DNA of 42,376 bases, from positions 1-42,376 of the forward strand of contig ONQM01000025.1 in NCBI GenBank assembly GCA_900319955.1, written 5' to 3'. Source of the DNA: an uncultured Eubacteriales bacterium (GTDB lineage Bacteria; Bacillota_I; Bacilli_A; RF39; UBA660). Below are positions 42,201 to 42,376 of this stretch, piece after piece; positions within the stretch are counted from its first letter, which is position 1, and the number at the start of each line of letters is the position of its first letter. A program made the position numbers and the translations under genes. The notes below the pieces were generated by a model, which worked only from the letters and a program-made list of their open reading frames with translations, was not told where the DNA came from and did no database searches.

Positions 42201-42234
42201 AAAAGTGCCTCCTTTCTACAAAAGAAAACACTTT
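42201..42234 (-). promoter_or_regulatory. Hairpin holding the SD of the small hypothetical gene
   Basis: On the minus strand AAAGTG pairs with CACTTT (42229-42234 with 42202-42207) and TTTCT with AGAAA inside it. The SD GGAGG (42208-42212) is bulged out between the two helices on one side. T residues follow, so it can also act as a weak terminator. Confidence 0.4.
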
Positions 42235-42246
42235 GAAAAATAAAAA

Positions 42247-42271
42247 GTACATCATTTCTGACGTACTTTGA
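42247..42271 (-). terminator. Terminator of the tRNA-Gly transcript
   Basis: AAAGTAC-G-TCA and TGA-T-GTACTTT form 11 pairs (one G-U) with a 4-nt loop, then TTTTATTTTT on the minus strand. It starts 8 nt after the CCA end. Confidence 0.75.
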
Positions 42272-42278
42272 ATTCAAA

Positions 42279-42352
42279 TGGAGCGGATGATGGGAATCGG
42301 ACCCACGTCAGGAGCTTGGAGGGCTCTTATTCTACCATTAAACTACATCCGC
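42279..42352 (-). tRNA. tRNA-Gly(UCC)
   Basis: 74 nt including an encoded CCA (42279-42281). The acceptor stem GCGGATG pairs with CATCCGC. The D-loop is AATGGTAGAA, the anticodon loop CCTCCAA has anticodon TCC, and the T-loop is GTCCGATTCC-like. The gene marks the edge of the accessory region, and its 3' end is repeated at 37667-37685. Confidence 0.93.
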
Positions 42353-42376
42353 ATTTCAGTTGACAATTAAAAGTAT

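Overview
The window is a very AT-rich stretch of a Bacillota-type chromosome from an organism that has a cell wall. The gene order matches the Bacillus core: dnaD-nth-ponA-recU, then gpsB, rnpB, a rodZ/ymfM-like gene, pgsA, recA and rny, with rnjA nearby. Peptidoglycan genes (penicillin-binding protein 1A, a MurE-type ligase, GpsB, a RodZ-like protein) show that a wall is made. TGA is a normal stop codon (nth and others) and Trp is TGG, so code 11 applies. I infer an uncultured, host-associated member of the Bacilli (Erysipelotrichia or RF39-like); the genus cannot be read from the sequence.

Region 1 (1-7514): a PrsA-like foldase, two YjcZ-like micro-membrane-proteins, a HIT hydrolase, a coiled-coil protein with four KFAPKR repeats, a tnpB remnant, a zinc-ribbon membrane protein with two small membrane-protein neighbours, and HU. 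Region 2 (7527-9270): an ISNCY-type insertion sequence with doubled end sites. Region 3 (9317-24460): core genes, namely a SipW-type secreted protein, cca, dnaD, nth, ponA, recU, gpsB, rnpB, rodZ-like, pgsA, a dead Rpn-type gene where Bacillus has cinA, recA, a murE-type gene, rny and rnjA. Region 4 (24496-27534): a DUF488 operon containing a CFI-box gene broken by a stop codon, then decayed genes.

Region 5 (27638-42352) is accessory DNA ending at a tRNA-Gly(UCC) gene. It holds a restriction-modification cassette (two tandem cytosine-5 methyltransferases and a PD-(D/E)XK nuclease), a large STAND NTPase of the antiphage type with an intrinsic terminator in its leader, a second ISNCY element, a nucleotidyltransferase-APH kinase fusion followed by a deoxyribosyltransferase-like gene, and a frameshifted large serine recombinase. 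Three same-orientation copies of a 17-19 bp sequence, one of them the 3' end of the tRNA-Gly gene, separate these modules. This suggests stepwise insertion at the tRNA.

The most unusual signal is in the insertion sequences. Both elements carry, between the transposase stop and the right end, a short promoter-structured core-terminator unit on the strand opposite the transposase. Its stems keep pairing although the sequence differs at six base pairs between the copies. This looks like a conserved IS-encoded small RNA that I cannot assign to a known family.
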